Positions 8,643 to 18,019 of a DNA stretch of 64,000 bases are shown here, piece after piece; position 1 is the stretch's first letter, and each line of letters opens with the position of its first letter. Origin of the DNA: CBINFS01 sp966250015. Lineage in GTDB: Bacteria; Bacteroidota; Rhodothermia; Rhodothermales; DASSAV01. The position numbers and the translations under genes were made by a program. The stretch is from the NCBI GenBank assembly GCA_966250015.1, contig CBINFS010000002.1:62001-126000 (forward strand), given 5' to 3'. The notes beneath the pieces are model-generated. The model worked only from the letters and a program-made list of their open reading frames with translations. It ran no database searches and was not told the origin of the DNA.

Positions 8643-8736
8643 AGGCCTAAAGGGAGAAGTGTCTGCGAAAAATGAGGCGGCCGTCAAACCGGATGCTCCG
8701 GATGGGTTATAAGGGCAGTTTCAAACGAGAAGTGTC

Positions 8737-9225
8737 ATGAAGGTAGCCAAAAAGTTTCATTGGGAAGCTGCCCACCGCCTGCCGTGGCATGAAGGGGACT
8801 GCAAAAATCTTCACGGTCACTCGTACCGGATGATCGTGGAGCTGGAAGGTGAGCCGGATGAGCGGGGCATGCTCATGGATTTTAAGATCCTGAAGCGGAT
8901 TCTCATGCCCCTGATCGACCAGTGGGACCACGCTACCATGATTGCCGAGAGTGACGCCCAGCTTCTCGACCTCATTCGCCAGACGGGCTGGAAGCACGTC
9001 GTTTTGCCCGCCGATACCACCTCCGAGAATCTTTGCCGGTTCGTCTCCGACTACCTGATAGCCGAGGCCGGAGACGAATTGAAAAAACATCGGGTAAAGG
9101 CCGTTCGCACCCGCATATTTGAGACTGAAACGAGTTATGCCGAGCTGGAGACCCGGGTCGACGGTCAATCTGAAGCCGATCCCTTCGTTGGCGCCGAAGC
9201 CCGCGCACATTCGTCTATACGATGA
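8737..9225 (+). CDS. queD: 6-carboxy-5,6,7,8-tetrahydropterin synthase (QueD/PTPS family)
   Basis: 162 residues of T-fold enzyme. Zinc ligands His13 (AAHRL) and His26/His28 (NLHGHSY) and the catalytic Cys22 (GDCKNLHGH) match QueD. LMDFKILK, DHATM and the C-terminal RIFETETSYAEL segment with the pterin-binding Glu are present. QueD converts dihydroneopterin triphosphate to CPH4 in 7-deazaguanine (queuosine) synthesis. A 6-pyruvoyl-tetrahydropterin synthase role is a less likely alternative. No queC or queE is adjacent, but a queuosine-precursor transporter lies at 17247-18011. The C-terminal tail after the catalytic core is slightly extended. Confidence 0.92.
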   Translation: MKVAKKFHWEAAHRLPWHEGDCKNLHGHSYRMIVELEGEPDERGMLMDFKILKRILMPLIDQWDHATMIAESDAQLLDLIRQTGWKHVVLPADTTSENLCRFVSDYLIAEAGDELKKHRVKAVRTRIFETETSYAELETRVDGQSEADPFVGAEARAHSSIR

Positions 9226-9288
9226 ACCCTGAATGCTGCCCCGGCGCTGCTTCAGGCCTTTTCCAATTCACCCATCCAAATCACAAAT

Positions 9289-12135
9289 ATGAGGGCTTTT
9301 CTTCTATTCATGGCAGGTCTCTGTCTGCTCGGCACTGCTCCACAGGTACAGGCACAGGAGACCCGGGGAAAGATTTTTCCCTACCCATACGAGATGAAGG
9401 ACCTGGACAACGGCCTCCGGGTCATCGTCATTCCCACTGATTATCCGAACCTCGTATCGCTTCAGATTCCCGTGGCGACCGGCTCGCGGAATGAAGTGGA
9501 GCCCGGCAAGTCCGGGTTTGCCCACTTCTTCGAGCACATGATGTTTCGAGGGACTGAAAAGTATCCCGCAGAGCTTCGCCTCGACATTCTGAAAAATGTC
9601 GGCGCCAATCAAACCGCCTATACAACTGACGACTACACGAACTACCACATCACGTTTTCGAAAGAAGACCTGGAAACGGTGCTCGAGTTCGAGGCAGACC
9701 GGTTCATGAATCTGAAGTACTCGGTCGAGGACTTCAAGACCGAAGCGCGCGCCGTGCTTGGCGAATACAATAAAGATTCAGCCGAACCGGTCTACAAGCT
9801 TCTTGAAAGACAGCGCGACCTGGCATTCAAGGTGCATACGTACAAGCACACGGTGATGGGCTTCATCGAAGACGTCGAAGCGATGCCGGACCAGTTCGAT
9901 TACAGCCTTGAGTTCTTCGACCGGTACTATCGCCCGGAATACACCACGATCATCGTGGCGGGTGACGTCGAACCGCAACACGTCTTTCAGCTGGTCGAAA
10001 AGTACTGGGGAGACTGGGAGCGGGGGAGCTACGAGGCGCAAATCCCGGAGGAACCGGCTCCCGACGGCCCACTCTACGATCACGTCAATTGGGAGACCCC
10101 TACGCTACCATGGATAACGATCGCCTTCCGCGGGCCCGCATTTTCAGACGAAACCCTTGACAGGGCTGTGCTCGACATGATTGCAGGCGCCGCTTTTATA
10201 CCTTCATCGGAGCTTTATGAAAAGCTGGTTATGAAGGAGCAAAAAGTCCTGGCACTCTGGCCTTATTTCCCTTACCAGAAGGATCCGTTCCTTCTGTCGA
10301 TCATGGCTCAGGTGAAAGATCCGGCCGACGTCTGGTACGTTCGCGACCAGATCATGCAGACGCTCGCCGGGCTCCGGACTGAGCCGCTATCTACCGGTCG
10401 CCTCCAGGACGTAAAAAGCTTAATACGGTACGTTTTTGCACTCAGAATGGATAATTCAGAGGCTATTGCTGAGGTACTTCCGCCGTTGATCGCTTTGACT
10501 CGCGACCCGGAAACCATCAACCGCATGTACGATCGCATCGAGGAGGTTACGCCGGCTACCATTCAGGAGGTGGCCAATCGTTACTTCAATGACCAAGGTA
10601 TGGTGATGGTTACCCTTTCGCACGGAGCCCTTCCCGAGGAGGCTCGACCGACGGGTTCGGTCGATGCACTCGTCGAGGCTAACCGGAAGGCGGCGCCGGC
10701 GTACGAAAAACTGGTGCTTCGAAGCGGTTCGCCCATCGTCAATATCAGTTTCCTCTTCAACACCGGCGCAGCCGACGATCCGGAAGGAAAAGAAGGGCTT
10801 GCGAACCTGACCGCCCGAATGGTTACCGAAGCGGGCAGCCGCGAGCACACGTACGAGGAGCTGGAGAAGAAGCTCATACCGATGGCATCGGGTTTCTTTG
10901 CGCAGGTCGACAAGGAAATGACGGTTTTTGCCGGAACGACCCACCTCGACAACCTGAGCGCCTACTACGACCTGATCTCCGGGCAGCTCTTCGACCCGGG
11001 TTGGCGAGAATCCGACTTTAGCCGGATCAAGGACCATCTCATCAACGAGATCCGCATAGCCCTTCGGAGCAACAACGAAGAGGAGCTGGGTAAGGAAGTG
11101 CTCTATGAGGCCATCTATCGGGATCACCCCTACGGGCATCTCAACGCGGGCCACGTCGAAGCGCTGCAAAATATTACCCTCGACGACGTGAAGGAATTCT
11201 ACCGGACCCACTACACCCGGGCTAATCTGGTGGTCGGGCTTGCCGGCAACGTGCCTGAGGCACTCGAGCGGCAAATCGGCCGTGACGTAGCCCGGCTTCA
11301 GGAAGGAACGGCGGTGAAGAAGGACCTGCCCCAACCGAAGACAATCGAAGGATTGAACGTCACGATCGTAGAAAAAGACACCCGGGCGACGGCTATCTCG
11401 TTTGGATTCCCGATAGACGTCAACCGATCCCATAAGGACTTTGCCGCCCTCTGGCTGATCCGATCGTACCTGGGCGAGCATCGCGCCGGTACCGGCCGCC
11501 TGTTCCAGCGGATCCGGGAAGTGCGGGGACTGAACTACGGCGACTACGCTTACATCGAGTACTTCCCGAACGGAATGTTCCAGTTCCATCCCGAACCGTA
11601 CCTGGGCAGGCAGCAACAAATTTTCCAGGTGTGGATCCGGCCGGTCGTTCCGGAGAACAGCCATTTCGCGCTCCGTGTCGCCCTTTATGAGCTGGATAAG
11701 CTGATAGAACAAGGGATGAGCCGGGAGGACTTCGAGGCGACCCGAAACTTCCTCCTCAAATACGTCAACGTGTTCACCAAGAGCCAGTATCAGCAGCTTG
11801 GTTACGCACTCGACAGCCGCTTCTATGGCATCGGAACGTTCGCCGACGAGGTGAAGAAAGGCCTCGAAAGCCTCACGCTTGAGGAGGTCAACCGGGTGCT
11901 CCGGGAGCACCTGGACCGCGATGGCATACACGTCGTGATCGTCACCGCGGACACTCAGGATCTGCGGGACCGGCTCGTGTCGAACGCCCCGTCGCCAATC
12001 CAGTACGATGCACCGAAACCTCAGGAAATCCTCGACGAAGACCGTATCATCCAGAACTATCCGCTCGACATTCGTCCCGAGAAGGTCAGGATCATTCCGG
12101 TAGACCAGGTATTTGAGAACGGACTCTCGATGTAG
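9289..12135 (+). CDS. Exported M16 family zinc metalloprotease, two-domain
   Basis: 948 residues with a signal peptide (MRAFLLFMAGLCLLGTAPQV, cut near AQAQ), so periplasmic. The first M16 half has the inverted zinc motif HFFEH (His79, Glu82, His83) and the third ligand Glu159 (VLGEY) exactly 76 residues later. The second half (about 475-930) has the M16_C fold (FNTGAADDPEGKEGLANLTARM, GTGRLFQRIREVRGLNYGDYAY) without a zinc site, as is usual for the inactive partner. The R-x-x-Y region RGLNYG helps bind substrate in the family. Peptidases of this kind degrade short peptides in a closed chamber. A strong terminator follows; the upstream queD is not obviously co-transcribed. Confidence 0.93.
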   Translation: MRAFLLFMAGLCLLGTAPQVQAQETRGKIFPYPYEMKDLDNGLRVIVIPTDYPNLVSLQIPVATGSRNEVEPGKSGFAHFFEHMMFRGTEKYPAELRLDILKNVGANQTAYTTDDYTNYHITFSKEDLETVLEFEADRFMNLKYSVEDFKTEARAVLGEYNKDSAEPVYKLLERQRDLAFKVHTYKHTVMGFIEDVEAMPDQFDYSLEFFDRYYRPEYTTIIVAGDVEPQHVFQLVEKYWGDWERGSYEAQIPEEPAPDGPLYDHVNWETPTLPWITIAFRGPAFSDETLDRAVLDMIAGAAFIPSSELYEKLVMKEQKVLALWPYFPYQKDPFLLSIMAQVKDPADVWYVRDQIMQTLAGLRTEPLSTGRLQDVKSLIRYVFALRMDNSEAIAEVLPPLIALTRDPETINRMYDRIEEVTPATIQEVANRYFNDQGMVMVTLSHGALPEEARPTGSVDALVEANRKAAPAYEKLVLRSGSPIVNISFLFNTGAADDPEGKEGLANLTARMVTEAGSREHTYEELEKKLIPMASGFFAQVDKEMTVFAGTTHLDNLSAYYDLISGQLFDPGWRESDFSRIKDHLINEIRIALRSNNEEELGKEVLYEAIYRDHPYGHLNAGHVEALQNITLDDVKEFYRTHYTRANLVVGLAGNVPEALERQIGRDVARLQEGTAVKKDLPQPKTIEGLNVTIVEKDTRATAISFGFPIDVNRSHKDFAALWLIRSYLGEHRAGTGRLFQRIREVRGLNYGDYAYIEYFPNGMFQFHPEPYLGRQQQIFQVWIRPVVPENSHFALRVALYELDKLIEQGMSREDFEATRNFLLKYVNVFTKSQYQQLGYALDSRFYGIGTFADEVKKGLESLTLEEVNRVLREHLDRDGIHVVIVTADTQDLRDRLVSNAPSPIQYDAPKPQEILDEDRIIQNYPLDIRPEKVRIIPVDQVFENGLSM

Positions 12136-12164
12136 GAAGCCGGGAAGGCCGTTACGGATGGTCA

Positions 12165-12206
12165 ATCGCCCGCATGCCGGCGCATCGGTGTGCGGGCGAT
12201 TTTTTT
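12165..12206 (+). terminator. Rho-independent terminator after the M16 protease gene
   Basis: A perfect 10-bp stem, ATCGCCCGCA (12165-12174) with TGCGGGCGAT (12191-12200), a 16-nt loop and a run of seven T (12200-12206), 30 nt after the stop codon. Confidence 0.9.
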
Positions 12207-12209
12207 GGT

Positions 12210-12265
12210 GAATACGTATTCTTCAATGAGAGAAAAGGTTGAGCACGCGTTGAGCTTTTCTCTCA
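12210..12265. promoter_or_regulatory. Palindrome and inverted repeat upstream of the antiporter gene
   Basis: GAATACGTATTC (12210-12221) is a perfect 12-bp palindrome. Five bases later begins a perfect 11-bp inverted repeat, TGAGAGAAAAG (12227-12237) and CTTTTCTCTCA (12255-12265), with a 17-nt spacer containing TTGAGC twice. No T-run follows, so it is not a terminator. It ends 69 nt before the antiporter ATG and could be an operator or a leader hairpin. Confidence 0.45.
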
Positions 12266-12334
12266 GGGGACATTTGCTGACCCGGCCGCACGTCGTTTAT
12301 TATATGGCATGTTGCCACGAACGAATAGGGACGC

Positions 12335-14659
12335 ATGGAACTCAGCCTGCTGAATCTTCTCTTCGTACTTCTGGCTGCGTGGCTGGCAGGAAATCTGGCT
12401 ACGAGAATCGGATATCCCGCCGTTCTGGGAGAGTTGTTGGCCGGCATCTTTCTCGGACCACCCCTTCTCGGGCTGTTGCATGGCAGTGAGGCGTTAAGCG
12501 TGCTCGCCGAAATCGGCGTGCTGCTCATGATGCTCTACATCGGGATGGAAGTGGATCCCGGGGATCTGAGAAAAGTGACCTGGGCCGGTACACTCGCGGC
12601 CCTCGGTGGCTTCATCACGCCCTTCGTGCTGGCTTTCTTTACGGTCCGCTGGTTTGGCGGCACAGTCCTGGCCGGCTTGTTCGTTGGCATCGCAGCGGGC
12701 ATCACGTCGCTCATCACGAAGTCGCGCATCCTGGTCGACTTGAAGCTGCTCGATACTCGGGTGGCGCACGTCATGATGGCCGGTGCGCTCATTTCGGATA
12801 CGCTCTCCCTGATCATTTTCGCTGCGATACTGGGGATTGCCGAAGGTGGCAGCGTCAACCTGCTCGAGCTCGGGTTTGTTACCCTTCGCATCGTGGTCTT
12901 TTTCGTCGTCACCACTGTGGTTGGCCTGAAGGCCTTTCCGTGGCTCGGACGCCGGCTTTACGAGTCTGGCATGACCGGCCGCACGTTTACGTTTACGCTC
13001 GTCCTGCTCATTGCGGTTTTGTTTGGAGAGCTGGCCGAGCTCGCGGGGTTACACGCCATTCTCGGCGCATTTCTGGCGGGGCTTTTTTTGAGGGAGAACG
13101 TGTTGGGGCGCACCCTTTCACATAGCCTGGCGAACGCGGTACAGGATGCTTCCATTGGTTTCCTGGCTCCGATCTTTTTCGTGACGGCAGGCTTCGAGGT
13201 GTCGTTCAGCGTATTCCAGGCCAATCTGGGTCTATTCCTGGCCATCATGGCGGTCGCCACCATCGGCAAGATTGCCGGGACCACCCTGTTTTATCTGCCG
13301 ACGGGATACGGATGGCGTGAAGGCCTGGCAATTGGCGCCGGCATGAACGGGCGTGGCGCCGTCGAGATCATCGTGGCCGGCATCGCCCTCGAGATGGGGC
13401 TCATCTCGCAGGATATATTCTCGATTCTGGTGTTCATGGCCATTTTTACGACGGCTGCCGTTCCGCTCTTTCTGAAGTGGGGCACCGACTGGCTACGCAG
13501 GCGCGGTGAGCTCGTGCGTCGGGACGATCAGCGGCGAGGGACCCTCATCATCGGCGCAGAACCGCTCGCACGCACACTTGCCCACCAGTTGCGTGAATCA
13601 AGACCGGTCTGGCTCATTGATTCGAACCGTGAACGCTGTGATCTCGCACGAGCAGAGGGGTTGCACGTGATCTGTGGAGATGCGCTTCAAGAAATCGTGC
13701 TCAGTGAAGCACACGCACCCGAAGCGGATACGCTGATTGCAATGACCTCGAACGCGGAAGTCAACATGCTGGTCGCCCAGCTCGCGAAAGACGTGTTTTT
13801 TATCCCCACGATCCACGTACACCAGATGGGACGTGAAGGGGTCGGGCGGTCGTCCGCCTTGAAGAGACTGGGCGCGACGCGCCTCTTTGCCGGGCCGGTT
13901 TCGCTCGACTCGTGGAACCACTGGATTGCCCGTGAGATGACCCGCGAGTCCACCGTGACGGTCGATCCTTCCATTACCTCCAGGCCGCGCGAGTTTCTCC
14001 GCCAGCTTCAGCAAAACGGCCGCGCGGTGCCACTCGTGATCAAACGGGGTGCACAGGTCTTTCCGGTACACGAGGATATAAGCGTTGCGTCGGGCGACGA
14101 GGTTGTCATTCTGAACCACGAGGTTTCAGCAGAGAGTATCGCGCTCTCACACGACCGGTTCGACGCCCTGGTCGAGAAGGGTCTCCTGCTCGACATCGAG
14201 CAGGAGATGTCCCTCGAAGACTTTTTCGAGCTCGTGGCCGAGCGGATGGCGGACGTCGTAGGAATGAAGCCACACGTTTTGAAGCAGATGCTGCTGGCGC
14301 GTGAAGCCGAGTCCAGTACGCTGATCGCACCGGGCCTTGCCGTACCGCACGCCATTCTTGACAAGCCGGGCCAGTTTCACCTGGTCATCGCACGGGCAAG
14401 GAACGGCATCGTTTTCCCCCGTGAGAAGGAAAAGCCGCACGCGATCTTTGTTCTGTTGCGTTCGAAAGAGGAGCGAACGTTGCACCTGCGTGCCCTGGCG
14501 GCCATCGCACAGATCGTACAGGATCCGATCTTTGAGGCCAAGTGGGAGACGGCCACTGATTCGGAATCGCTCAGGCACATCGTCCTTGCGGCTGAACGCC
14601 GCAGGTATGCGGAAGCCGGGCGCCTGCGCGCGGGCGCCCCGTCCTCCACCGTGACGTGA
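12335..14659 (+). CDS. CPA2 cation:proton antiporter fused to TrkA-N/C and PTS EIIA-type domains
   Basis: 774 residues with three modules. Residues 1 to about 390 form a Na+/H+ exchanger-type membrane domain starting ELSLLNLLFVLLAAWLAGNL, with many helices and the family motif GAGMNGRGAVEIIVAG near residue 340. About 395-610 is a TrkA-N nucleotide-binding domain (RGTLIIGAEPLARTLAHQL, VWLIDSN) and a TrkA-C-like part (VFPVHEDISVASGDEVVI). About 615-765 is a fructose/Ntr EIIA domain, with His672 in GLAVPHA at the position that is phosphorylated in PTS EIIA proteins. The protein probably exchanges K+ or Na+ for protons under nucleotide control. EIIA-mediated gating is inference. Palindromic sequence precedes the gene. 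Confidence 0.92.
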   Translation: MELSLLNLLFVLLAAWLAGNLATRIGYPAVLGELLAGIFLGPPLLGLLHGSEALSVLAEIGVLLMMLYIGMEVDPGDLRKVTWAGTLAALGGFITPFVLAFFTVRWFGGTVLAGLFVGIAAGITSLITKSRILVDLKLLDTRVAHVMMAGALISDTLSLIIFAAILGIAEGGSVNLLELGFVTLRIVVFFVVTTVVGLKAFPWLGRRLYESGMTGRTFTFTLVLLIAVLFGELAELAGLHAILGAFLAGLFLRENVLGRTLSHSLANAVQDASIGFLAPIFFVTAGFEVSFSVFQANLGLFLAIMAVATIGKIAGTTLFYLPTGYGWREGLAIGAGMNGRGAVEIIVAGIALEMGLISQDIFSILVFMAIFTTAAVPLFLKWGTDWLRRRGELVRRDDQRRGTLIIGAEPLARTLAHQLRESRPVWLIDSNRERCDLARAEGLHVICGDALQEIVLSEAHAPEADTLIAMTSNAEVNMLVAQLAKDVFFIPTIHVHQMGREGVGRSSALKRLGATRLFAGPVSLDSWNHWIAREMTRESTVTVDPSITSRPREFLRQLQQNGRAVPLVIKRGAQVFPVHEDISVASGDEVVILNHEVSAESIALSHDRFDALVEKGLLLDIEQEMSLEDFFELVAERMADVVGMKPHVLKQMLLAREAESSTLIAPGLAVPHAILDKPGQFHLVIARARNGIVFPREKEKPHAIFVLLRSKEERTLHLRALAAIAQIVQDPIFEAKWETATDSESLRHIVLAAERRRYAEAGRLRAGAPSSTVT

Positions 14660-14773
14660 GGCCGTCGAATCCGTGTTCCTGAGGTTCAGACCACTTTCCC
14701 GAGCTCCAGGGCTAATCCTTAATATTCCGATAACAACCCGATCAGGGTATCGTCGTTATTCCGGCATCACCAA

Positions 14774-14781
14774 TACGTTTG
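14774..14781 (+). promoter_or_regulatory. Candidate -7 box for the two-component system
   Basis: TACGTTTG is a perfect TAnnTTTG match 36 nt before the response regulator ATG. A TTG at the expected distance is absent (only GTCGTT), so the call rests on the -7 element alone. Confidence 0.3.
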
Positions 14782-14816
14782 TACAGTGCATTCGAAGCGG
14801 TATCACCGGTCCTGAA

Positions 14817-15515
14817 ATGGCAGAACGGGAGAAACCATTGATCCTCATCGTCGACGACGAGGACGACATACTCGACCTGCTCGGCTATAATCTCAAAGCG
14901 GAAGGATTTTCGACGCTGTTTGCCCGCAACGGCATCGAGGCGTTGGAAAAAGCTGAGCGGGAACACCCGGACCTGGTCATTCTCGACATCATGATGCCGG
15001 GGATGGACGGAATCGAAGTGTGCCGCCGGATGCGCCAGAGCAAAACGCTCCGGGCGATTCCCATCCTGATGCTGACGGCAAAAACGGAGGAACAGGACCA
15101 GGTTACGGGCCTCGACGCGGGCGCGGACATCTACCTGAGTAAACCGGTCTCCGTCCCGGTCCTTCTCAGCCAGACGAAGGCGTTATTACGTGGGGCACAG
15201 CGATACGAAATTCCGCCCGAGCTGCTCCGCGTCCACGACCTCGAGATCAACCGCGACCGCTACCTCGTCATTCAGGCGCGGAATGGGGAGAAGGTGGAGA
15301 TCCGGCTTCCCCGCAGAGAGTTCGAGCTGCTTTACTTCCTCGCGCAACATCCGGGAAAGGTCTTTTCGCGACAGGATCTGCTCGACCAGGTCTGGGGACG
15401 CGACATTTACGTGGTGGACCGTACCGTGGACGTACACGTCAGGAAGATCCGAGAGAAGCTGGGCAGCGAATACGTCGAGACGGTGAAAGGGATCGGGTAC
15501 CGGTTCCTAAAATAG
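14817..15515 (+). CDS. OmpR/PhoB-family response regulator
   Basis: 232 residues. The receiver domain (about 6-122) has the acidic pocket VDDEDD (Asp13/Asp14/Asp16), phospho-acceptor Asp57 (VILDIMMPGMDG), and the conserved Thr and Lys in MLTAKTEE and YLSKPVS. The winged-helix DNA-binding domain (about 130-230) ends with the typical VWGRDIYVVDRTVDVHVRKI and VKGIGYRFL. The start at 14817 is preferred because MAEREKPLILIVDDE fits the family; an upstream frame extension from 14673 has no resemblance. The partner kinase follows 52 nt downstream. PhoB-like by subfamily, but no phosphate-transport genes are nearby, so the signal is unknown. Confidence 0.95.
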   Translation: MAEREKPLILIVDDEDDILDLLGYNLKAEGFSTLFARNGIEALEKAEREHPDLVILDIMMPGMDGIEVCRRMRQSKTLRAIPILMLTAKTEEQDQVTGLDAGADIYLSKPVSVPVLLSQTKALLRGAQRYEIPPELLRVHDLEINRDRYLVIQARNGEKVEIRLPRREFELLYFLAQHPGKVFSRQDLLDQVWGRDIYVVDRTVDVHVRKIREKLGSEYVETVKGIGYRFLK

Positions 15516-15567
15516 GCCGCACCCGTGAGCTGCCGGAACCCGGATCAGCCTGGCGGGATACATCCCG

Positions 15568-16755
15568 ATGGAAAATTACAATGGCCGGATATCCATGAGA
15601 TTGAATCGACCGTTCGCCATGCACGTGCCGCTTTACAACGGATTGTGCGCGAAGATCGCTTCGATCACAACTGCCATCACTTCTCTATTTGTCCTTGCCT
15701 TTTCCTTCCTGCTCTCACCAAACGGCCTGTTACCGGCGATTCTTCTGGTCCTTTTCGTTGGGGTTGCGACGTATGCAACCTGCTACGTATTGATCGCCCG
15801 CCGGCTGGAGCTGGCGAGCACTACGCTGATGCAGATCCGGGAGCACGACTTCGAGCACCTCGAAGCCGCGCACGTGCCGGCAGGCGACGAGCTCAACACC
15901 CTGATCTGGCAGACCTACCGGACGGGACTCGCGCTACAAAAAGAGCTTCGGGAGATGAAAAAGACCGAAAACTACCGACGCGAGTTTCTGGGAAACGTCT
16001 CACACGAGCTGAAAACGCCCATTTTTGCGATTCAAGGGTTTGCGGAAACGCTGCTCGACGGGGCGCTGGAGGACGAAGGGGTCCGCCGCCAGTTCGTCGA
16101 GAAGATCCTCAGCAATGCGACACGGCTGAATAATCTGGCGCGTGACCTCTCGGACATATCGCGGATCGAGACAGGAGAGCTAAAGATGACGGTGGAGCCG
16201 TTTAGCCTGCACCGTCTGATCGGAGAGGCCGTCGAGTCGCTCGAGCTCACGGCGAGAGACAGAGAGATCACGCTTTCTACTCGTGTGCCGGATAGTCTGC
16301 CCCTCGTGCTGGGTGATCGGGAGCGCATCCGACAGGTACTTGTTAACCTCGTGGATAACGGCATCAAGTACAGCAACCCGGGAGGCCTGGTAGAGATCAG
16401 TGCGGAGGCTCTTCCGGATGGAGACGTGCGGGTGACGGTGCGGGACGAAGGCATCGGGATCGCTCCTGAGGACCTTCCCCGCATCACCGAGCGCTTTTAC
16501 CGGGTGGACAAGAGCCGCTCGCGAAATCAGGGGGGTACGGGCCTCGGGCTGGCCATCATCAAACACATTCTCAACGCCCACGACCGGAAGCTGGAAATCG
16601 ACAGCACACTTGGCCGGGGCTCGACGTTTTCCTTTACCTTACCTCAGGCCGATACAAGGCAATCCTCTTTCCGGAACGCGATTTCAGAAAATGGCTGGAT
16701 CGGCTCAGTCGTAAACCCGGCCGGCTCGGTTTCATCGCGAAGCCCCCGCGTCTGA
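15568..16755 (+). CDS. Sensor histidine kinase, partner of the preceding response regulator
   Basis: 395 residues with two N-terminal membrane helices (about 30-49 and 53-75) and almost no periplasmic loop. A HAMP-like linker follows (LELASTTLMQIREHDF), then HisKA with phospho-acceptor His146 (FLGNVSHELKTPIF) and HATPase_c with N box (QVLVNLVDNGIKYSN), G1 (VRDEGIGIAPEDL), F box (ITERFYRVDKSRSR) and G2 (GGTGLGLAIIKHI). The layout resembles PhoR-type kinases. With no external sensor domain, it probably senses the membrane or a partner protein. ATGs at 15568, 15595 and 15619 are all possible; the first is reported. A roughly 40-residue tail follows the kinase core. Confidence 0.95.
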   Translation: MENYNGRISMRLNRPFAMHVPLYNGLCAKIASITTAITSLFVLAFSFLLSPNGLLPAILLVLFVGVATYATCYVLIARRLELASTTLMQIREHDFEHLEAAHVPAGDELNTLIWQTYRTGLALQKELREMKKTENYRREFLGNVSHELKTPIFAIQGFAETLLDGALEDEGVRRQFVEKILSNATRLNNLARDLSDISRIETGELKMTVEPFSLHRLIGEAVESLELTARDREITLSTRVPDSLPLVLGDRERIRQVLVNLVDNGIKYSNPGGLVEISAEALPDGDVRVTVRDEGIGIAPEDLPRITERFYRVDKSRSRNQGGTGLGLAIIKHILNAHDRKLEIDSTLGRGSTFSFTLPQADTRQSSFRNAISENGWIGSVVNPAGSVSSRSPRV

Positions 16756-16785
16756 TCCTTCAAACTGACCTACTTCCCAGGGCCT

Positions 16786-17250
16786 ATGAACCTGTCAGAA
16801 CTCATCAAGCAGGACCATTTTTCCTCCCTGTCCCAGGAAGTGTTGCTGAACGTGATTGTGACCAGCAACTGGATCATGGGTGAGCTTAGCGCCAAGATGG
16901 CTCCGTATGGCATCACGCCGGCACAGTACAACGTGTTGCGGATCCTGCGCGGCAGCTATCCGGACGCGATGACGTGTACGGCCATTGGCGAGCGCCTGCT
17001 CGACAAGACACCCGATACGACCCGGCTTCTCAACCGTCTCGACCGGAGCGGTATGATCCGTCGCGAGCGGTCAGCAGACGATCGCCGCGTGGTCAAGGTG
17101 GTGATCACCGAGGCAGGAATGAAGGTGATCGACGCCATTCAGCCAACGCTAGAACAGTTCCAGGATTCGATCATTCGCTACATTTCAACGGAAGAGCAGC
17201 ACCAGCTCATCGATCTGCTCGAGCGTTTGCGTACGGATCAGGTTCAATGA
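16786..17250 (+). CDS. MarR family transcriptional regulator
   Basis: 154 residues with the winged-helix MarR fold: ITPAQYNVLRILRG, the recognition helix region LLDKTPDTTRLLNRLDRSG, and the wing with the signature Asp-Arg pair SADDRRVVKVVITEAG. It follows the histidine kinase by 30 nt and overlaps the next gene by 4 nt (ATGA), suggesting translational coupling with the queuosine-precursor transporter. MarR proteins usually repress nearby genes and respond to small aromatic ligands; the target is not evident. Confidence 0.93.
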   Translation: MNLSELIKQDHFSSLSQEVLLNVIVTSNWIMGELSAKMAPYGITPAQYNVLRILRGSYPDAMTCTAIGERLLDKTPDTTRLLNRLDRSGMIRRERSADDRRVVKVVITEAGMKVIDAIQPTLEQFQDSIIRYISTEEQHQLIDLLERLRTDQVQ

Positions 17251-18011
17251 GGCATCACACATCGCATACCCTGGGCCGTCCACAGAAGCTTTACGTGATC
17301 TGCGCCGCCCTGTTCATCACGGCGCTCGTCGTTGCCGAGGCGACGGCCGGCAAGTTCTTCACAGCCTTCGACCTGCCGTTTACACTCACGATCTTCGGGA
17401 TGCGCTTCGATTCCGTTGTCATGACGACGGGGGTCCTCGCGTTTCCCCTCACGTTTATCATCACCGACCTGATAAACGAATACTACGGCAAAGCGGGGAT
17501 TCGATTCGTGACGTACCTGGGCATGGCTGCGATCACGATGGTATATCTGCTCTTACAAGTGGCGATACAGGTACCCACGGCGCCCAACTCTCCCGTACCG
17601 GACGAAGCCTTTCGCCTCGTTTTTGGCACTTCCGGTCGGATCATTATCGGCAGCCTGACTGCCTACCTCCTCGGTCAGCTTGCGGACATATCCCTTTTCC
17701 ACTACCTGCGCCGCCTCACGGAAGGCCGGTTTCTATGGCTCCGGGCTACCGGGTCGACCTTCGGGTCCCAGTTCGTCGACACCCTGATCGTGCTCACCGT
17801 GGCTTTTGCGGGGCGGCTCCCCTATCAGGACATCCTCGCCATCACGCTGTTCAATTACGGCTACAAATTTGCCATAGCGGTGCTGATCACGCCCCTCATC
17901 TACCTGGCGCACTGGTTGATGGACCGGTATCTCGGGCGTGAACGTGAAGGACAGTTCGTCGGCAGCGAGCGCACTCAGAATCCTGTTGAGATGACCCGGC
18001 AGATGCCCTGA
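17247..18011 (+). CDS. Queuosine precursor transporter (YhhQ/VUT family)
   Basis: A 254-residue multi-pass membrane protein. Family features: KLYVICAALFITALVVAEATAG, GVLAFPLTFIITDLINEYYG, GSTFGSQFVDTLIVLTVAF and FNYGYKFAIAVLITPLIYLAHW. The Asp-rich FIITDLINEYYG motif is diagnostic of COG1738. The family imports preQ0/preQ1-type queuosine precursors across the inner membrane. The start at 17247 overlaps the marR stop by 4 nt; earlier in-frame starts lie inside marR. Together with queD at 8.7 kb it suggests both salvage and partial synthesis of 7-deazaguanines. Confidence 0.93.
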   Translation: MRHHTSHTLGRPQKLYVICAALFITALVVAEATAGKFFTAFDLPFTLTIFGMRFDSVVMTTGVLAFPLTFIITDLINEYYGKAGIRFVTYLGMAAITMVYLLLQVAIQVPTAPNSPVPDEAFRLVFGTSGRIIIGSLTAYLLGQLADISLFHYLRRLTEGRFLWLRATGSTFGSQFVDTLIVLTVAFAGRLPYQDILAITLFNYGYKFAIAVLITPLIYLAHWLMDRYLGREREGQFVGSERTQNPVEMTRQMP

Positions 18012-18019
18012 CGGCGACT

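Noticed and set aside
10456..12165. A 569-codon minus-strand frame opposite the M16 protease
   Set aside because: Long because of GC-rich codon bias; the plus strand holds a full M16 protease with intact zinc ligands.
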